Shown here: positions 5,327 through 7,444 of the stretch, in pieces
Numbering within the stretch: the stretch's first letter is position 1
How the letters are laid out: each line of letters begins with the position of its first letter
Source of the DNA: Spirochaetes bacterium RIFOXYC1_FULL_54_7
GTDB taxonomy: Bacteria > Spirochaetota > Spirochaetia > Treponematales > UBA12059
NCBI GenBank assembly: GCA_001830645.1
Contig: MIBM01000224.1
Span: 1 to 7,444 of the forward strand
Length of the DNA: 7,444 bases
Reading direction: 5' to 3'
The notes under the pieces: model-generated
What the model was told of the DNA's origin: nothing
The model's database searches: none
What the model saw: only the letters and a program-made list of their open reading frames with translations
Translations under genes and position numbers: made by a program

Positions 5327-5343
5327 TCCAAGGATGCCCTCGG

Positions 5344-6069
5344 ATGGAAGAGAATAAAAACGAAACACCCCTGTATATCCAGGCCAAGGACTATCTGCTT
5401 GGCATCATCCGCCGCATGGAAGGTGGAGCCAACCAGCTGGAAGGCGAGAATCTGCTGGCAGCCAAACTGGGTATGAGCCGCGAGACCATACGCAAGGCCA
5501 TGACCACCCTGATACAGGAAGGCATCATTACCAGGAGGCATGGCAAGGGCAATTATGGGCACCCTTCCCTGACCAACCTGAACATGCGTATCGATCTGAA
5601 CTCCGACTTCAGGCGCATCCTTACTTCCCGGGGTTATACAGTGCGCTCATTCCGCTCGGGGGGTGTAGTGGCAACGCCATCGGCAGGAATGATCAAGCGC
5701 ATGCCTGAAGCAGAAGGGTCTGCTGTGGTGGCCTTTGATCTGGACCTGCTTGCCGATGGCCGTCCTGCCATCCATGGCAGTGTCCAGCTGCTCAGGGACA
5801 TAGTGACACGCATCCCCCAGGCCGGGGAGTATGTAGATAACATCAACGAGTATCTGAAGGATCATTGCCAAACGGAAAGCAACCATACCACCGCCTGGCT
5901 GCTGGCTGAAAACAACGCAGCTATGGCCAGGCATTTCAGCCTGGAGCCGGGAACTGCCCTTTTGTGCTGGGAAGAGATCTACTATGATATTACGGACCGG
6001 AAAATGGGTTATGTGAAGATTTACTTCAACCCCGAGATCATGGACCTGTCCCTGTTGCTCAAGTTCTAG
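5344..6069 (+). CDS. GntR-family transcriptional regulator, HutC subfamily (UTRA domain)
   Basis: This 241-residue protein has the two-domain plan of HutC-type regulators. Residues about 8-72 are the winged helix (PLYIQAKDYLLGII, then ENLLAAKLGMSRETIRKAM and the wing GIITRRHGKGNYG). Residues about 80-241 form a UTRA ligand-binding domain, with the characteristic LTSRGYTVRSF, VAFDLDLLADGRPA and the C-terminal EPGTALLCWEEIYYD and KIYFNPEIMDLSLL. It acts as a dimer on DNA, usually as a repressor released by a small catabolite. The ATG at 5344 is preferred to ATG 5320 because AAGGA (5330-5334) lies 9 bases before it and nothing suitable precedes 5320. Its position between the hydantoinase and the convergent carbamoyltransferase suggests it controls one or both; the palindrome upstream of the latter is a candidate target. 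Confidence 0.88.
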   Translation: MEENKNETPLYIQAKDYLLGIIRRMEGGANQLEGENLLAAKLGMSRETIRKAMTTLIQEGIITRRHGKGNYGHPSLTNLNMRIDLNSDFRRILTSRGYTVRSFRSGGVVATPSAGMIKRMPEAEGSAVVAFDLDLLADGRPAIHGSVQLLRDIVTRIPQAGEYVDNINEYLKDHCQTESNHTTAWLLAENNAAMARHFSLEPGTALLCWEEIYYDITDRKMGYVKIYFNPEIMDLSLLLKF

Positions 6070-6195
6070 GGTCTGACCTCATCGGGCCATCTCCGCCAGG
6101 CAGGATGCGCCTGCCGGCATCCATGGTTATTATACAAATATCGCTGACCAGGATGTCGGCCTGCTGCGTGCCTGCTTCCTCTCTAGTGCTCTGCT
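6070..6195. other. Convergent intergenic region with a hairpin
   Basis: The gap between the converging GntR and carbamoyltransferase genes holds a stem GGCAGG (6099-6104) / CCTGCC (6110-6115), which competes with GGATGC (6103-6108) / GCATCC (6117-6122). No T run follows on either strand, so it is only a weak candidate for a bidirectional terminator. No gene was found. Confidence 0.4.
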
Positions 6196-7197
6196 TTACA
6201 GTCCTGCCATGGTGGTGGCCATGATGGCCTTCATGATATGCAGGCGGTTCTCTGCCTCATCGTAGACCTTGGAGTGGGGTCCGTCCACCACCTCGCTGGT
6301 AACCTCGATGTCCCGGTCGAAGGGCATGCAGTGCATGTAGATGGAATCGGGTTTGGTGAGGTCCATCTTGCGCTGGTCAACCACCCAGTCCATGCTGCCG
6401 TTCTTGCGGTACTTGTCGATCAGGGCCAGGCCTTCTTTCTCGTCCTCGGTGTGCATGATGGGACCCCAGCCCTTGGCATAGACCACATCGGCATCCTTGC
6501 AGGCTTCTTCCATGCTACCCACTACTTCGAACTTGCTGCCCGCCATTTCGGCATTCTTCCTGGCCTGGGCCATGACCTCGGGCTTCAGTTTGAATTCCGG
6601 CGGGATGGCAAGGGTCACATCCAGGCCTAAGCGGGGCATACACAGGACCAGGGACTGGGCCATGGACAGGGGGCGTATGTAGTTGGGGGCCGAGGTCCAG
6701 GAGACCACCATCTTTCGGTTCTTCAGCTGGCCCTGGTATTTTTCCTTGATGGTCATAAGGTCTGCCAGCACCTGGGTAGGGTGGTAATCCTCGCACTGCA
6801 TGTTGACCACCGGGATGCTGGAATGGGCAGCCATCTCGCGCATGTATTTGTGCCCGGGGCCGTAGGTCTTGCGTATGCCAATACCCTCGCCGTAGCGGGA
6901 CAAGACCTTGATGGTATCCTTGGCCGTCTCACCGTGCTCGATCTGGGAGCCTTTCTCGGTCAGGAAGTGGGCATGGCCGCCAAGCTGGTGTATACCTGCC
7001 TCGAAGGCATTCCTGGTGCGGGTGGACTCTTCGAAGAAGAGCATGAAGAAGGTCTTGGCCCTGAGCACCTGGTCGTGGTAGATGCCGAGGTTGCGCTCTT
7101 CCTTGAAACGGAATGCCACCGACAGGAGCCTCTCGATTTCCTCGACGGACCAATCCTGGGTGCTGAGCAGGTGTTTGCCTTTCAATGCGCTGTACAT
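6196..7197 (-). CDS. Carbamoyltransferase of the YgeW / acetylornithine-carbamoyltransferase-like branch
   Basis: The 333-residue protein has the carbamoyl-phosphate motif STRTR (58-62), HPTQ (139-142) and HCMP (289-292, HCLP in most relatives). In place of the amino-acid-binding region of ordinary ornithine carbamoyltransferase it has SWTSAPNYIRPLSM (166-179). That segment, and KGSQIEHGET (82-91), YMREM, VNMQCEDYHPTQ, LGLDVTLA and ADVVYAKGWGP, resemble E. coli YgeW; NTQDWS-like STQDWS (12-17), VVDQRKM and DEAENRLHIMKAIMA resemble acetylornithine/succinylornithine carbamoyltransferases. It is shorter than YgeW (about 396). The family transfers carbamoyl between phosphate and an amine; a YgeW-like member next to a hydantoinase would more likely work in the catabolic direction, releasing carbamoyl phosphate. 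The ATG at 7197 follows GAGGAGG 9 bases upstream. Substrate is unknown. Ordinary ornithine carbamoyltransferase is less likely. Confidence 0.82.
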   Translation of the reverse strand: MYSALKGKHLLSTQDWSVEEIERLLSVAFRFKEERNLGIYHDQVLRAKTFFMLFFEESTRTRNAFEAGIHQLGGHAHFLTEKGSQIEHGETAKDTIKVLSRYGEGIGIRKTYGPGHKYMREMAAHSSIPVVNMQCEDYHPTQVLADLMTIKEKYQGQLKNRKMVVSWTSAPNYIRPLSMAQSLVLCMPRLGLDVTLAIPPEFKLKPEVMAQARKNAEMAGSKFEVVGSMEEACKDADVVYAKGWGPIMHTEDEKEGLALIDKYRKNGSMDWVVDQRKMDLTKPDSIYMHCMPFDRDIEVTSEVVDGPHSKVYDEAENRLHIMKAIMATTMAGL

Positions 7198-7206
7198 GGT
7201 GATAAG

Positions 7207-7213
7207 CCTCCTC
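7207..7213 (-). promoter_or_regulatory. Strong ribosome binding site of the carbamoyltransferase gene
   Basis: GAGGAGG on the minus strand, 9 bases before the ATG at 7197, is the best Shine-Dalgarno match in the window and suggests high expression. Confidence 0.7.
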
Positions 7214-7224
7214 TATGGAATATC

Positions 7225-7239
7225 CCACCAGTTGGGTGG
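7225..7239 (-). repeat. Small inverted repeat in the carbamoyltransferase leader
   Basis: CCACC (7225-7229) and GGTGG (7235-7239) are separated by 5 bases and would form a short hairpin in the leader RNA, 11 bases upstream of the Shine-Dalgarno. Function unknown. Confidence 0.3.
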
Positions 7240-7289
7240 TAAATGAAAATATCGGGCAATGGGCGACAGGCTATCTTCATACATAGTGC

Positions 7290-7317
7290 CTCTGAACATG
7301 TATGTACATGTTCAGAG
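7290..7317 (-). promoter_or_regulatory. 28-bp palindrome at the carbamoyltransferase transcription start, likely operator
   Basis: CTCTGAACATGTA (7290-7302) and TACATGTTCAGAG (7305-7317) form a perfect 13-bp inverted repeat around TG. It begins at the predicted transcription start of the minus-strand promoter and covers the first transcribed bases, a classical repressor position. Its centre, GTATGTAC, is one base from the HutC-type core GTnTAnAC, so the neighbouring GntR/HutC protein is the leading candidate. If transcribed, it could also form a strong 5' hairpin. Confidence 0.65.
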
Positions 7318-7321
7318 CTGC

Positions 7322-7350
7322 AAGGTACCATGGGATATATGGTTTGTCAA
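7322..7350 (-). promoter_or_regulatory. Promoter of the carbamoyltransferase gene
   Basis: On the minus strand a perfect TTGACA (7345-7350) is followed after exactly 17 bases by TACCTT (7322-7327), a modest -10. Transcription would begin near 7315, inside the palindrome. The region from 7318 to the window end is distinctly richer in A+T than the rest, as promoter regions often are; I see no gene in it. Confidence 0.55.
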
Positions 7351-7444
7351 TAAATCGCATTGCGTCTTAATATTTCTAGCCGAAATGGGGGTATGCGCCA
7401 TAATTCAAAATCTAGCCCAAATCATACAAGGTTCTACCCGAAGA

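Noticed and set aside
6099..6122. Rho-independent terminator between the convergent genes
   Set aside because: Short competing stems exist, but neither strand has a T run after them.
6238..7242. Plus-strand open frames across the carbamoyltransferase gene (6238-6630, 6781-7242)
   Set aside because: The minus strand carries STRTR, HPTQ and HCMP in one continuous frame with a strong ribosome binding site; the plus frames are shadows.
7294..7313. LexA/SOS box (GAAC...GTTC) in the carbamoyltransferase operator
   Set aside because: GAAC and GTTC are 12 bases apart, far more than the 4 of the Bacillus-type box, and the symmetry extends well beyond it. A specific operator of another regulator fits better.
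1..7444. tRNA or rRNA genes, insertion sequences, integrases or att sites
   Set aside because: None was recognised; the deletions in the central block have no transposase or terminal repeats beside them.

Overview
This is a bacterial segment of fairly high G+C (by eye somewhat above 55%). It holds four apparently intact enzyme or regulator genes around a central block of decayed genes. The organism cannot be named from the sequence. Purine/hydantoin-type catabolic genes, a cobalamin riboswitch over a cbi/cob operon, and a VapBC-type toxin-antitoxin pair would suit an anaerobic or gut-associated bacterium, but that is inference. The combination of intact flanking genes and a string of internally deleted genes suggests local reductive decay, not poor sequence quality throughout.

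Layout: (1) 129-1130 (+), a PLP fold-type II enzyme of the D-cysteine desulfhydrase / ACC deaminase family. (2) 1138-1804 (+), a vapBC module with a perfect 25-bp palindrome over its promoter; the toxin is split by a one-base frameshift at a G run. (3) 1812-2147, a near-consensus promoter followed by a complete class-I cobalamin riboswitch. (4) 2148-4010 (+), the ruins of the operon it controlled: cobO (internal deletion), cbiA (large internal deletion plus frameshift), cbiC (frameshifts, 3' end lost), then an ABC-2 type transporter ATPase (5' half lost, in-frame stop) and its permease (short N-terminal stump). (5) 4024-5274 (+), a hydantoinase/dihydropyrimidinase-family amidohydrolase that keeps the metal ligands but lacks the usual N-terminal strand domain. 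(6) 5344-6069 (+), a GntR/HutC regulator with a UTRA domain. (7) 6196-7197 (-), convergent, a carbamoyltransferase resembling YgeW and the acetylornithine-carbamoyltransferase branch, with a -35/-10 pair and a 28-bp near-perfect palindrome at the predicted transcription start.

How the genes may work together (inference): a hydantoinase opens a cyclic ureide to an N-carbamoyl compound, and a YgeW-like carbamoyltransferase could transfer the carbamoyl group to phosphate to give carbamoyl phosphate. The GntR/HutC protein would sense an intermediate. A PLP fold-type II lyase nearby recalls the E. coli ygeW-ygeX-ygeY-hyuA-yqeA arrangement linked to anaerobic purine/urate breakdown, although the lyase here belongs to a different subfamily from YgeX. 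The dead cobalamin operon lies between the parts of this putative catabolic locus.
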